Assembly (NCBI RefSeq): GCF_014287955.1
Contig: NZ_JACOPD010000005.1
Coordinates: 222,036 to 286,035 of the forward strand
DNA from: Lachnospira hominis (ex Liu et al. 2021)
Lineage (GTDB): Bacteria; Bacillota; Clostridia; Lachnospirales; Lachnospiraceae
DNA length: 64,000 nucleotides
Reading direction: 5' to 3'
Shown: positions 54,694 to 62,469 of the stretch, piece after piece
Numbering within the stretch: position 1 is the stretch's first letter
Layout: every line of letters begins with the position of its first letter
Position numbers and translations under genes: made by a program
Notes under the pieces: model-generated
Told to the model about the DNA's origin: nothing
What the model saw: the letters and a program-made list of their open reading frames with translations, nothing else
Databases searched by the model: none

Positions 54694-55986
54694 TTAATCA
54701 AGCTCCTGCGGTTCATCCAGAACTGTAACATTAGTGAGCTTACGGTTAATCGCTCTTGTACGGACTCCGATAAGCTTCTCAAGTTCTTCGTCAGCCTGTC
54801 TTAATCTGCTGCGTGTTTTGTTAAGTACATCCTCAAATGTCTCAAATTCTTTCTTGGCAGATTCAAGTATTTTCCAGACTTCCCCACTTTTTTTCTGTAT
54901 TGCAAGTGTCCTGAATCCCATCTGAAGGCTGTTAAGCATTGCCGCCATGGTAGATGGCCCTGCAATATTTACTTTGTAATTTTTCTGTAAATCTTCCACA
55001 AGCCCCATATTTACAACTTCTGCATAAAGTCCCTCAAAAGGAAGAAACATTATTGCAAAATCAGTTGTATATGGCGGAATAATATATTTATCATGTATGC
55101 TTTTTGCACATTTTTTTATCTCATTTACAAGAAGAATTCTCTTTTGCTTTATATCATCTACATCGCCATTTTCATAGGCCGACATAAGATTGGCATATGT
55201 ATCACCCGGAAATTTTGAATCAATAGGAAGATATACTGTTTTGTCAGCAGATGCCCCCGGAAGTTTTACGGCAAAATCAACTTTTTCATTTTTACCCGGA
55301 ACAAGCACAACCTGCTCTGCGAACTGTTCAGGTGCAAGTATCTCACTTAATATTGATGCAAGCTGAATCTCTCCCATAATTCCTCTTGTCTTTACATTTG
55401 AAAGTACATTTTTAAGATCGGTAACTCCCGATGCAACTTTTTTCATCTCACCGAGGCCTTCGTAAACTTCAGCCAGACGCTTATTTACAGCTTCAAACGA
55501 CTGTGAAATCTTATCATCAAGTGTTTTTTGCAGTTTTTCATTTACAGTATCATTAATTTTATCAAGACTCTTCTGATTATCATTCCTTAACTGTTCAAGA
55601 CTTTCCCAGTTGGATTTTCTCATGCTGTCAAGTGTACCCAATGTGTCTTCACGGATTTTATCAAGAATCTCCCTGTTTTCTTTTCTTAATTCTTTCATTT
55701 CATTCTGCACATTTACAAGCTGCTCTTTCGCCCTGCCCTGCTGTGTTTCCTGTGACTCTCTTAACTCCCTGCCAAGTGCTGTTATATTATTAACCATAAG
55801 GTTATTCTGACGGTTAAGCTGGTCATAAAGTGTAGAAATCTGTGTTGCAAACGTCTGTGACATCATATCAAGCTGCTGATTAACTCTTTTATATTCATCA
55901 GTATTTTTATTTTTCATGCTTACTGTTAAACATAAAACCGAAATTATTATGCTTACAACACAGCACATGAGAATAATAAATTGCAT
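54694..55986 (-). CDS. rmuC: DNA recombination protein RmuC
   Basis: A 430-residue RmuC-family protein: N-terminal membrane helix (about 3-22), a long coiled coil (about 35-190), then the nuclease-like RmuC core with KTRGIMGEIQLASILSEIL (19 residues), PIDSKFPGDTYANLMSAY (18 residues) and FAIMFLPFEGLYAEVV. In E. coli it limits inversion recombination at short inverted repeats. The PD-(D/E)XK-like Asp-Ser-Lys (DSK) is intact. AAAGGA precedes the ATG. It follows the amidase gene by 45 bases. Confidence 0.93.
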   Translation of the reverse strand: MQFIILMCCVVSIIISVLCLTVSMKNKNTDEYKRVNQQLDMMSQTFATQISTLYDQLNRQNNLMVNNITALGRELRESQETQQGRAKEQLVNVQNEMKELRKENREILDKIREDTLGTLDSMRKSNWESLEQLRNDNQKSLDKINDTVNEKLQKTLDDKISQSFEAVNKRLAEVYEGLGEMKKVASGVTDLKNVLSNVKTRGIMGEIQLASILSEILAPEQFAEQVVLVPGKNEKVDFAVKLPGASADKTVYLPIDSKFPGDTYANLMSAYENGDVDDIKQKRILLVNEIKKCAKSIHDKYIIPPYTTDFAIMFLPFEGLYAEVVNMGLVEDLQKNYKVNIAGPSTMAAMLNSLQMGFRTLAIQKKSGEVWKILESAKKEFETFEDVLNKTRSRLRQADEELEKLIGVRTRAINRKLTNVTVLDEPQELD

Positions 55987-56031
55987 ATCTTTAATCCTTT
56001 CTTTATTACTGCATGCTGTATGACACGCGGC

Positions 56032-57027
56032 TTAACGTATTGATTCAATTATGCCTTCAGCATCCGCTTTTGCCAATGCATCAAGTTTATCATTAGTGCA
56101 AAGAAAATTCCTGTAATCATTTTCATTACTTAAAAAAGCATGTTCAATAATTATCGTTGGAAGTCCGGCTTCGGTTCCGCAATAAAGAAGTGTATAATAA
56201 TCAGCCTGTGAGCCATCAGGATATGTCGCACCTACGGTATTTACCCTCTGCAGAATTCCCTGTGTATTTTCTGTATTCCAGTCATTTGCTATTGGTAGCC
56301 CAAGCCGGTTAAGCTTTGAAATCACAGACAATGCCATTCCTCTTTCTGTGTCATAAAGACTTCCGACTTTTGTATTTGCAGGCTGATATCTGCTGCAGCT
56401 CATAAGAACCATACATCCATGCGAATTTACTTCGTCAGTGCTTCTGCTGTTTACATGGACTGATATAAAATAATCTGCTTCATTTGCAACAGCATAATCA
56501 ATCCTCTGAATAAGGCCAAGCCCCTGATTTTCATTTCTTGTAAGTATAACTTTGATTCCGTCATACTGCTCAAAATAAGACTTTAAACTTGTCGCAATCC
56601 TGTAATTTAAGTCTTTTTCCATAACAAGCTTTCCGTCATAAGTTTCTTTTGTGCCCTCATCGTTATCTCCGCCATGTCCGGGGTCTATACATATTATTAT
56701 CGGTCTGCTTTCCCCTGGAGTCTCATCGTTTCGTGATTCTTCCTCATATTCCTCATAATATGTATCACCTGAATCTTCTACTGTTGAATCTTCATCAACT
56801 TCTTCCTGTGTATCAACATTTTCTTCACTTGATTCTTCTGTCATATTTTCACTTTCTGTTTCTTTTATACTTTCAGTTTTAGTTTGTTTTTCTGTCAGTG
56901 CAATATCGGCAGCTGTTGTTTCGACTACATTCTGTGTATTTAATTCTGCCTGCTTTTTACTTCCACAACCGGCAGTCACGATTAATAAAGTCAAAATTAA
57001 AATATAACTAAAAATTCTATTTTTCAC
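56032..57027 (-). CDS. N-acetylmuramoyl-L-alanine amidase lipoprotein (Amidase_3)
   Basis: Cleaves the bond between MurNAc and the stem peptide. A lipoprotein signal (LLIVTAGC, Cys near 21) is followed by an acidic Glu/Thr/Asp-rich linker (about 35-105) and a C-terminal amidase domain. Zinc ligands and catalytic Glu are all present: IDPGHGG, the Glu of VMEKDLNY, SVHVNS and IIEHAFLSN. Such enzymes often split daughter cells. It is third in the XRE-ImmA-amidase run, 15 bases after ImmA, so it probably shares the promoter and regulation of that operon. The start is GTG with a weak AGGGAAG site. Confidence 0.92.
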   Translation of the reverse strand: MKNRIFSYILILTLLIVTAGCGSKKQAELNTQNVVETTAADIALTEKQTKTESIKETESENMTEESSEENVDTQEEVDEDSTVEDSGDTYYEEYEEESRNDETPGESRPIIICIDPGHGGDNDEGTKETYDGKLVMEKDLNYRIATSLKSYFEQYDGIKVILTRNENQGLGLIQRIDYAVANEADYFISVHVNSRSTDEVNSHGCMVLMSCSRYQPANTKVGSLYDTERGMALSVISKLNRLGLPIANDWNTENTQGILQRVNTVGATYPDGSQADYYTLLYCGTEAGLPTIIIEHAFLSNENDYRNFLCTNDKLDALAKADAEGIIESIR

Positions 57028-57042
57028 AATATAACTACTTCC

Positions 57043-57468
57043 CTATTTTTCCTCTATATTGTAATCTAAAACCTGTTTTAACAGGTAATTGCTCATATTG
57101 AGCATTTTTATATTAAAATCTTCTTCATCAAAAAGCAATGATACTGCAAAAAGATTCGCTTCATATTCAACATTTTTAAAAGCATTTTTACTTGTAACTG
57201 CGAAATTGTTGACCGCATCTGAATGAAGAAGTGCATGCCCCAGCTCATGTGCACAAAGCACCATCTGACTTTTATATTCATATCTGCCGTTGACAATTAT
57301 AATTGTAGGATAATTATCTGATTTTATTGTATACGCCTTTTTATCCGCCGGAAGCACTTTGCTTATAAGCACTTTTATGCCAAACTTATCCGCCAGTTCA
57401 AATGGATTTCTCGTATTGTAATTTTCTCGTAAATCCTCTGCGAGATTTTTTATTTCTTTTGCTCTCAT
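57043..57468 (-). CDS. ImmA/IrrE family metallopeptidase
   Basis: A 141-residue zinc peptidase-like protein with HELGH at 74-78 and a downstream conserved EYEANLFA-type segment (VEYEANLFAVSLLF) that supplies the third ligand. In ICEBs1 the ImmA protease cleaves the ImmR repressor, and in Deinococcus IrrE cleaves DdrO, in both cases after DNA damage. The gene lies eight bases after an XRE regulator, the classical pair, so that regulator is the likely substrate. No integrase or conjugation genes are nearby. Confidence 0.92.
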   Translation of the reverse strand: MRAKEIKNLAEDLRENYNTRNPFELADKFGIKVLISKVLPADKKAYTIKSDNYPTIIIVNGRYEYKSQMVLCAHELGHALLHSDAVNNFAVTSKNAFKNVEYEANLFAVSLLFDEEDFNIKMLNMSNYLLKQVLDYNIEEK

Positions 57469-57476
57469 TTTTCCAC

Positions 57477-57881
57477 CTACCTGTATTTGTAACTCACAAG
57501 TTGTAACTGCTGTAAAATTTCATTTGCAAATGCCACCATTGTCTCGTCATCCATCTTTGACGGATCATATCCGCCATAAGCCGCCACTGTCGGCAGCTTC
57601 AAAAGAAATTCCATAGCATCTTTTGGATTATCAAAATTCACAGGTAAATCATTACCGCTTTTTATATCAACTGTTTTTTCAGGAACATTTCCCATCATTT
57701 GTGCCGGTGTTGTTCCCAGAATATCACACATTTTTTCAAAAGTTGATACAGGAATCTTTAATATGCTTGAATCCTCATATCTGTAAACGGTTGACACTGA
57801 AATCCCCAATTCTTTTGCAAGATATTCGGCAGATATATTTTTTTCTTTTCTTTTTGCTTTCAATCTTTTCCCTAAATCCAT
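57477..57881 (-). CDS. XRE family transcriptional regulator (ImmR-like)
   Basis: A 134-residue DNA-binding protein: N-terminal helix-turn-helix (LGKRLKAKRKEKNISAEYLA, 20 residues, then SVSTVYRYED) and a C-terminal part of about 70 residues with VNFDNPKDAMEFLLKLPTVA (20 residues), which may be the dimerisation and protease-sensitive region. The ATG at 57881 has AGGAGA seven bases upstream. It is divergent from an FtsZ-like gene, with four TGCA-type palindromes between the two starts. Probable autorepressor and repressor of ftsZ-like transcription. Confidence 0.9.
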   Translation of the reverse strand: MDLGKRLKAKRKEKNISAEYLAKELGISVSTVYRYEDSSILKIPVSTFEKMCDILGTTPAQMMGNVPEKTVDIKSGNDLPVNFDNPKDAMEFLLKLPTVAAYGGYDPSKMDDETMVAFANEILQQLQLVSYKYR

Positions 57882-57912
57882 AATAAATCTCCTGCTGCAT
57901 TTTTCTATTAAA

Positions 57913-57941
57913 ATCATACACCTCTTTTTGCATTTTCGCAA
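57913..57941 (-). promoter_or_regulatory. Sigma-A promoter of the XRE-ImmA-amidase operon
   Basis: Minus strand: TTGCGA (57941-57936), 17-base spacer, TATGAT (57918-57913). The -35 overlaps palindromic site 1. Confidence 0.75.
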
Positions 57942-58024
57942 TTATTTTTTGCGTTTTTGCATATTATCATTGACATTTTAGCATAAATGCATTATATTGC
58001 AAATTATAAATTCGCATTTATGCA
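57929..58024. promoter_or_regulatory. Four related palindromic operator sites in the divergent promoter
   Basis: Twelve-base sites of the form TGCA-TTTW-TGCA with one deviating base each: TGCATTTTCGCA (57929-57940), TGCGTTTTTGCA (57950-57961), AGCATAAATGCA (57980-57991) and CGCATTTATGCA (58013-58024). Centres are 21, 30 and 33 bases apart, close to whole helical turns. Site 1 overlaps the XRE -35, site 3 lies in the ftsZ-like promoter spacer and site 4 in its leader. Confidence 0.75.
57970..57998 (+). promoter_or_regulatory. Sigma-A promoter of the ftsZ-like gene
   Basis: Consensus TTGACA (57970-57975), 17-base spacer, TATATT (57993-57998), about 45 bases before the ATG. The spacer contains palindromic site 3. 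Confidence 0.88.
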
Positions 58025-58042
58025 AACTTCAGGAGGTTAAAT

Positions 58043-59200
58043 ATGCTTGAAATAACAGACTTAAAATATGCTTCATCAAATATGCCTGTAATTAAAGTTA
58101 TAGGTGTCGGCGGCTGTGGCAACAACGCTGTAAACAGGCTTTCTCACGAAACCCCTTTTCCAATTCAGTTTATTGCCATAAACACCGACCAGATGGTTCT
58201 TGACAAATCAAATGCCGATATCTGTCTTACAATCGGTAAAAAATTGACAAATGGATTCGGTGCAGGAGGAAATCCTGAGATTGCATATGCCGCTGCCGAA
58301 GAAAGTACCGATGAAATCAAGGAACTTGTAAACGATGCAAATATGGTTATCCTGACTGCAGGAATGGGTGGCGGGACAGGTACCGGTGCACTTCCCTACA
58401 TTTCTAAAATATGTAAAGATATGGGAATACTTACAGTAGCTGTTGTCACAACTCCTTTCAATTTTGAAAATCCTAATCGTACAAACATTGCAAATGCCGG
58501 AATTGAAAATCTCGAAAAATACATTGACACACTGCTTGTAATTTCCAACGACAAACTTCTTTCGTGCAATGAAAAAATTGTTACTATGTCTGCAGCTTTT
58601 TCTCTTGCAGATTCTGTACTTAAAAATGCCATTGACACAATAACAAATATTGTATTCAACTGTGGTACTGTCAATCTTGACTTTAATGATTTAAAAACAG
58701 TTCTTGGTGACAAAGGTTACGGACATCTGGGAATCGGATATGCAGACGAAAATACATCAATAACAGATGCGGTGAAACAGGCAGTAAATTCGCCGCTCCT
58801 TAACACTAATCTTACAAATGCCAAATATGTAATGATTAATTCATCCGGAGACGTCAATCTTATAGAATTAAACAATGCAATCCAGTACATCCAGGAAATT
58901 GCAGGAAAAGATGCAAAAATAATGTGGGGAACTGTCTCAAGTGAAGAACAGTTAAACGATAATAAAAATTCTGTTATTACAATTATTGCAACCGGACTTG
59001 AAAATGTATCTGCCTCAAAATCCGATTCAAATACGGCTTACGACAAGGCTTACGACAAGGCTTACGTTCCGAAACATGACACGAAAAACATTTATATCAG
59101 CAATTCTGATATTCCTGTATTTGATACGCTTAAAAACAATGCACACAAAAAAGAAACTGAACTTGTAATACCGGCATTTTTACAGTCAAGAATGCGATAA
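58043..59200 (+). CDS. FtsZ-like tubulin-family GTPase
   Basis: A 385-residue FtsZ relative. G1 region VIGVGGCGNNAVNRL (19-33), NTDQ (47-50), tubulin signature GGGTGTG (109-115), and synergy loop NLDFND with Asp213 and Asp216, so nucleotide binding and hydrolysis look possible. It ends in VIPAFLQSR, the peptide that binds FtsA, MinC or SepF. Several positions differ from standard Firmicutes FtsZ (for example GALPYISKICKDMG and NPNRTNIANAG), suggesting a paralogue; the main ftsZ normally lies in the dcw cluster, not here. AGGAGG lies seven bases before the ATG. Transcribed divergently from the XRE-ImmA operon. Confidence 0.9.
   Translation: MLEITDLKYASSNMPVIKVIGVGGCGNNAVNRLSHETPFPIQFIAINTDQMVLDKSNADICLTIGKKLTNGFGAGGNPEIAYAAAEESTDEIKELVNDANMVILTAGMGGGTGTGALPYISKICKDMGILTVAVVTTPFNFENPNRTNIANAGIENLEKYIDTLLVISNDKLLSCNEKIVTMSAAFSLADSVLKNAIDTITNIVFNCGTVNLDFNDLKTVLGDKGYGHLGIGYADENTSITDAVKQAVNSPLLNTNLTNAKYVMINSSGDVNLIELNNAIQYIQEIAGKDAKIMWGTVSSEEQLNDNKNSVITIIATGLENVSASKSDSNTAYDKAYDKAYVPKHDTKNIYISNSDIPVFDTLKNNAHKKETELVIPAFLQSRMR
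59035..59066 (+). repeat. 12-base tandem repeat in the FtsZ-like linker
   Basis: GGCTTACGACAA occurs twice in tandem, with a third partial copy (GGCTTACG). It encodes repeated AYDK in the variable linker before the C-terminal peptide, where length changes in multiples of four residues would be tolerated. Confidence 0.85.
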
Positions 59201-59205
59201 AAACG

Positions 59206-59243
59206 GTAACAGCCGCGATTTTTAATTTAATCACGGCTGTTAC
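59206..59243. terminator. Bidirectional terminator hairpin
   Basis: Fifteen-base arms (59206-59220 and 59229-59243) with one mismatch and an eight-base loop, between the convergent ftsZ-like and AlkD-like genes. On the minus strand it is followed by CGTTTTTATC; on the plus strand the T tract is poor. Confidence 0.8.
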
Positions 59244-59350
59244 TACAGAACATATATTTATATATAATAACATACATACTGATTTCATACAAACTTACCC
59301 CAAAACCGCCTCTCAGTTTTGCGTCATTACACAAACTCTTTACAGCATCA

Positions 59351-60148
59351 TCACGCAAGCTCTCTCACTACTTTTTTAACTTCATCATCCGGTGTGAGCG
59401 ACTCACATATTTTTCTTATTGCTTTTTTGTATGAAACATTATCAAGTTTCATATTTTCTTTATCCGTAAGATAACGCCATGTATCTAGCGGAAATGTAAC
59501 AAAACACTCTGCTAGAAGCCATCCTGCCGCCATCTGAGTATAATATCCGTTTGAAGAAAAATCACGGTTCACAAGCAAAAGAATTTTATCTATGTACATT
59601 CCCTGCTCTTCTTTTTTATTATTTTCACCACACATGCCTATATCTTCAAGCATAACTTTTTTCATTCTCGGCTTTTTATTGCCGTCGGCATCAACCTTAA
59701 TATAATGGTCAAGAAGCATTATAAGTCCGGCCCTTGCCTCAAATTCATCTTCCGACAATATACATTTTTCCAAAAACGGCAGAAATTCCTGTCTGTATTT
59801 ATCCATAATTCTGAATTCCACACAAAATCCATCATTAACAGCCCAATTATCAATAAGCGGAACAAATTTCTTTAAATCTTCAAGAGCTTTGTCAAAATCT
59901 TTTTCTTTCGCGGTACCCATTCCTATGATATAACCTCTTAGAAGGGTTTCCTCATAGTATAAATCAGGCTCCGTAAGAAGTTTTCTAAAATCCTCATTTT
60001 CTTTCACAAGCTGTTTTGCATATTTTTTCAGTGCCGGCTGACGCACACCGATAATATTATTACACCCCGGAATGAGTGAAGATGTAAATGTTTGATAATT
60101 TCCTTTATCTGTCATTGATACCAGTTCATCACGTATATATTTAAGCAT
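59351..60148 (-). CDS. DNA alkylation repair protein (AlkD-like HEAT repeats)
   Basis: About 265 residues of the DNA_alkylation family: helical HEAT-like repeats with GVRQPALKKYAKQLVKE, YYEETLLRGYIIG, VPLIDNWAVNDGFC (Trp-Asp region typical of the family) and YYTQMAAGWLLAECFVTFP (19 residues). AlkD proteins excise bulky or cationic alkylated bases, but many members lack proven glycosylase activity. The ATG at 60148 has GGAGA upstream. Last gene of the NrtR-nicotinamidase run, 14 bases after the hydrolase. Confidence 0.88.
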   Translation of the reverse strand: MLKYIRDELVSMTDKGNYQTFTSSLIPGCNNIIGVRQPALKKYAKQLVKENEDFRKLLTEPDLYYEETLLRGYIIGMGTAKEKDFDKALEDLKKFVPLIDNWAVNDGFCVEFRIMDKYRQEFLPFLEKCILSEDEFEARAGLIMLLDHYIKVDADGNKKPRMKKVMLEDIGMCGENNKKEEQGMYIDKILLLVNRDFSSNGYYTQMAAGWLLAECFVTFPLDTWRYLTDKENMKLDNVSYKKAIRKICESLTPDDEVKKVVRELA

Positions 60149-60162
60149 AATTTCTCCGAATT

Positions 60163-60693
60163 TCAATCAATATTAATCTGGCACATTTTCATTGCATCCA
60201 ATGCTATTTTATGCGATTCGGGTGTTACACAGGCACATGCATCTGCCTTAACTGTAATTACAGCTTCAGGCAAAGCTGCCTTCAACAGCATTGCATTACT
60301 GATAACACAAATCCCCGTACACACACCCACAAGAACAATTTCAAGATTATCCTGCTTATTTTCATATTCCGTTTTTATATCTTCTGCAAGTTTGAGGGAA
60401 CCAAAAACAGGCTTATCTATAATGCAAAAATTATTGTCGCTGACAGCTTTCATAATCTCTTCTCTAATCTGCCAGCCAATTGTTCCCTCTATGCAATGTT
60501 CAACTGGTAAATTCCGTCCCTCTTGAGTTTCAAGATAATTTTTTTGATGTGTATCCCTTGTAAGAAAAATCTTATCATAATTATCTTCATTGATAACTTC
60601 TACAACCTTTGAAACCGCTTCTTCGCACTCATTATTCCCCAATACTCCTGATGTAAAATCATTCTGCATATCTACAATAACTAAAATTTTCAT
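60163..60693 (-). CDS. Nicotinamidase-like cysteine hydrolase (isochorismatase fold)
   Basis: A 176-residue hydrolase with the catalytic triad Asp8 (VDMQNDF), Lys94 (IIDKPVFGSL) and Cys129 (GVCTGICVISNAM), and metal-site candidates Asp47, His49 and His66 (TRDTHQ, VEHCIEGT), which point toward PncA-type nicotinamide deamidation. The start of a Nudix/NrtR-like regulator gene lies upstream in the same operon, which strengthens a role in NAD salvage. The exact substrate is not proven by sequence. Confidence 0.88.
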   Translation of the reverse strand: MKILVIVDMQNDFTSGVLGNNECEEAVSKVVEVINEDNYDKIFLTRDTHQKNYLETQEGRNLPVEHCIEGTIGWQIREEIMKAVSDNNFCIIDKPVFGSLKLAEDIKTEYENKQDNLEIVLVGVCTGICVISNAMLLKAALPEAVITVKADACACVTPESHKIALDAMKMCQINID

Positions 60694-60709
60694 AACTGTT
60701 CTCCTTAAA

Positions 60710-61534
60710 TCATTGTCCTTTATATTTATAACCAGCTGCTTTTTTTCCGCCTTTTATCATAGATGTAATTTTACAATCTGTTGATATTAATTTAGATTTT
60801 ATATTTGCATTAAAATTCGATTTATACAATTCTTTCCCCAGAATCACTTCATACACCCTTTTAACATCTGGGAGTGTAAATTCTTCAGGTAGCAGATTAA
60901 AAGCAATATCACTATATAAAATTTTATTTTTTAATCTTAATAATCCTTCTAATATTATTTCATTATGGTCAAATGCCAATTTTTCATCTGTTATGCTTTC
61001 CTGCGTATACCCTGTCGTATCCACCACACCATTTTTAAATATTTTTTTATGCAGACAATATTTTATATTAATATTTTCTTCTTCATTTTTAAGTTCCAAA
61101 ATATCATCATGCAAACTAATATCAAACCATAGTGCTTTTTTCGCATCATCTCCTGCCAGCACTGGCTGTTCTCTCATCAATGTTATATATGCTACATCTA
61201 TAACACGCATTCTTGGGTCTCTGTCAGGATTACTCATTGTATACAACTGCTCTAGATATGTATTTGTTACTAATCCTGTCTCTTCCTGTAATTCCCTGCA
61301 AGCCGCATCATAAGTTGATTCATAAATTCCTACAAATCCTCCCGCCAAAGCCCAGCAGTTAATATATGGATGATTTTTTCTCTGAATTAATAATACTTTC
61401 AGATTATCAAGATATCTGCTCATACACAAAATCAGCATATCAACCGTAACACTTGGTCTTTCATACTTTGACGGCTTGTATTGTTTTAAAAATTCTTCCT
61501 CTGTCAATCCATCTTTATTTCTTATTTCTCCCAT
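60710..61534 (-). CDS. Nudix domain protein with C-terminal winged helix (NrtR-like)
   Basis: A 274-residue protein. The N-terminal Nudix domain has an intact box: G66-x5-E72-x7-RELQEETGL (80-88). A C-terminal region of about 70 residues (LLPEEFTLPDVKRVYEVILG, 20 residues) matches the winged-helix part of NrtR regulators, which sense ADP-ribose or related nucleotides and repress NAD genes. Here the next gene encodes a nicotinamidase-like enzyme, as expected for NrtR. Because the Nudix box is complete, it may also hydrolyse ADP-ribose. GGAGGG precedes the ATG. Confidence 0.88.
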   Translation of the reverse strand: MGEIRNKDGLTEEEFLKQYKPSKYERPSVTVDMLILCMSRYLDNLKVLLIQRKNHPYINCWALAGGFVGIYESTYDAACRELQEETGLVTNTYLEQLYTMSNPDRDPRMRVIDVAYITLMREQPVLAGDDAKKALWFDISLHDDILELKNEEENINIKYCLHKKIFKNGVVDTTGYTQESITDEKLAFDHNEIILEGLLRLKNKILYSDIAFNLLPEEFTLPDVKRVYEVILGKELYKSNFNANIKSKLISTDCKITSMIKGGKKAAGYKYKGQ

Positions 61535-61582
61535 AAATGCTGCCCTCCATGCAAAGGTATTATTTCACTACTTTTTAAAAAA

Positions 61583-61611
61583 AGAGTATCACTAATCTTA
61601 ATCCAGGTCAA
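61583..61611 (-). promoter_or_regulatory. Candidate sigma-A promoter of the nrtR-like operon
   Basis: Minus strand: TTGACC (61611-61606), 17-base spacer, TACTCT (61588-61583) with a TGn extension. A perfect 14-base palindrome TCTGATGCATCAGA lies just upstream (61619-61632). Confidence 0.6.
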
Positions 61612-61656
61612 TATATTATCTGATGCATCAGAAATTTATATCTTATTTTTGTAATA

Positions 61657-61685
61657 TTGCAATATATTCACAAATGTATTATAAT
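61657..61685 (+). promoter_or_regulatory. Sigma-A promoter of the Pr6Pr-type gene
   Basis: TTGCAA (61657-61662), 17-base spacer, TATAAT (61680-61685), about 34 bases before the ATG. Confidence 0.85.
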
Positions 61686-61718
61686 TTGATAATCAAATAT
61701 TTGGAGGCTAAAATAAAC

Positions 61719-62414
61719 ATGTCCACTACAAATAAAAAATCTTTAATTATAAGCATTGTTTTAAAATCCATCTCACTTGTTGCATCGTTATATGGATTAA
61801 TATTTACAATTGATAACATTATGTCTTTTACATTTTTTACAACATTGTCAAATGTCGCACTGGACATAATTCTTATAATATTTATTGTGTTAGATATTAT
61901 TCTGCTTAAAACAGGCAAAGATTACAAAAATAACAAATTATATATATTAAAATTTCTTATGACACTTTCAATCACACTTACATTTCTTGTTTACATGTTG
62001 ATTCTTGGTCCAACATCTGAAGATGGACTTATCGGTGCATATTTTCGCAATCATGCCGGAAGTTTCGGTGTACATTTTGTAGGTCCACTATTCGCTATAG
62101 CTGATTTTCTTCTATTTGATAAAGGATTCAAATCAAAAAAAATATACGCCATATATGCCGTCATTCCACCTCTTTGCTATGTCGGATTCGTATACCTCCT
62201 TGCTTTAACCGGCGTACGTTGGTATCAAACAATGACAGCACCATATAATTTTCTTAATTATAATGCTCCTACCGGATGGTTCGGATGGGATTTAAGCCGG
62301 ATGAGTACTGAAACACTTGGAATAGGCGTTGCATACATGATAATATTGCTTTTATTAATTTTCATAGGCATAGGACTTTTATACCTTACAATTAACAAAC
62401 AAAAAAAGAATTGA
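61719..62414 (+). CDS. Pr6Pr-type multipass membrane protein
   Basis: A 231-residue protein with six or seven hydrophobic helices. The pattern FTFFTTLSNVALDII after helix 1, NHAGSFGVHFVGPLFAIADF (20 residues) with a membrane His, and the late YNFLNYN segment match the Pr6Pr/FAR-17a/AIG1-like family of small membrane proteins. Eukaryotic relatives hydrolyse fatty-acid esters of hydroxy fatty acids using a Thr and a His; whether this one does is speculative. GGAGG lies 11 bases before the ATG. A strong promoter precedes it and a hairpin follows it. Confidence 0.75.
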   Translation: MSTTNKKSLIISIVLKSISLVASLYGLIFTIDNIMSFTFFTTLSNVALDIILIIFIVLDIILLKTGKDYKNNKLYILKFLMTLSITLTFLVYMLILGPTSEDGLIGAYFRNHAGSFGVHFVGPLFAIADFLLFDKGFKSKKIYAIYAVIPPLCYVGFVYLLALTGVRWYQTMTAPYNFLNYNAPTGWFGWDLSRMSTETLGIGVAYMIILLLLIFIGIGLLYLTINKQKKN

Positions 62415-62433
62415 ATATGATAACTTTATAGAT

Positions 62434-62469
62434 AAAAACGTCATTTGTCATCAAGCCTATGACGTTTTT
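62434..62469 (+). terminator. Rho-independent terminator, convergent with a small gene
   Basis: AAAAACGTCAT (62434-62444) pairs with ATGACGTTTTT (62459-62469), leaving a T tract on both strands. It follows the Pr6Pr-type gene and covers the last codons of the small minus-strand gene. Confidence 0.8.

Noticed and set aside
56032..59200. Prophage or ICE remnant around XRE-ImmA
   Set aside because: No integrase, excisionase, relaxase, terminase or attachment-site repeats are visible on either side, and the flanks are housekeeping genes.
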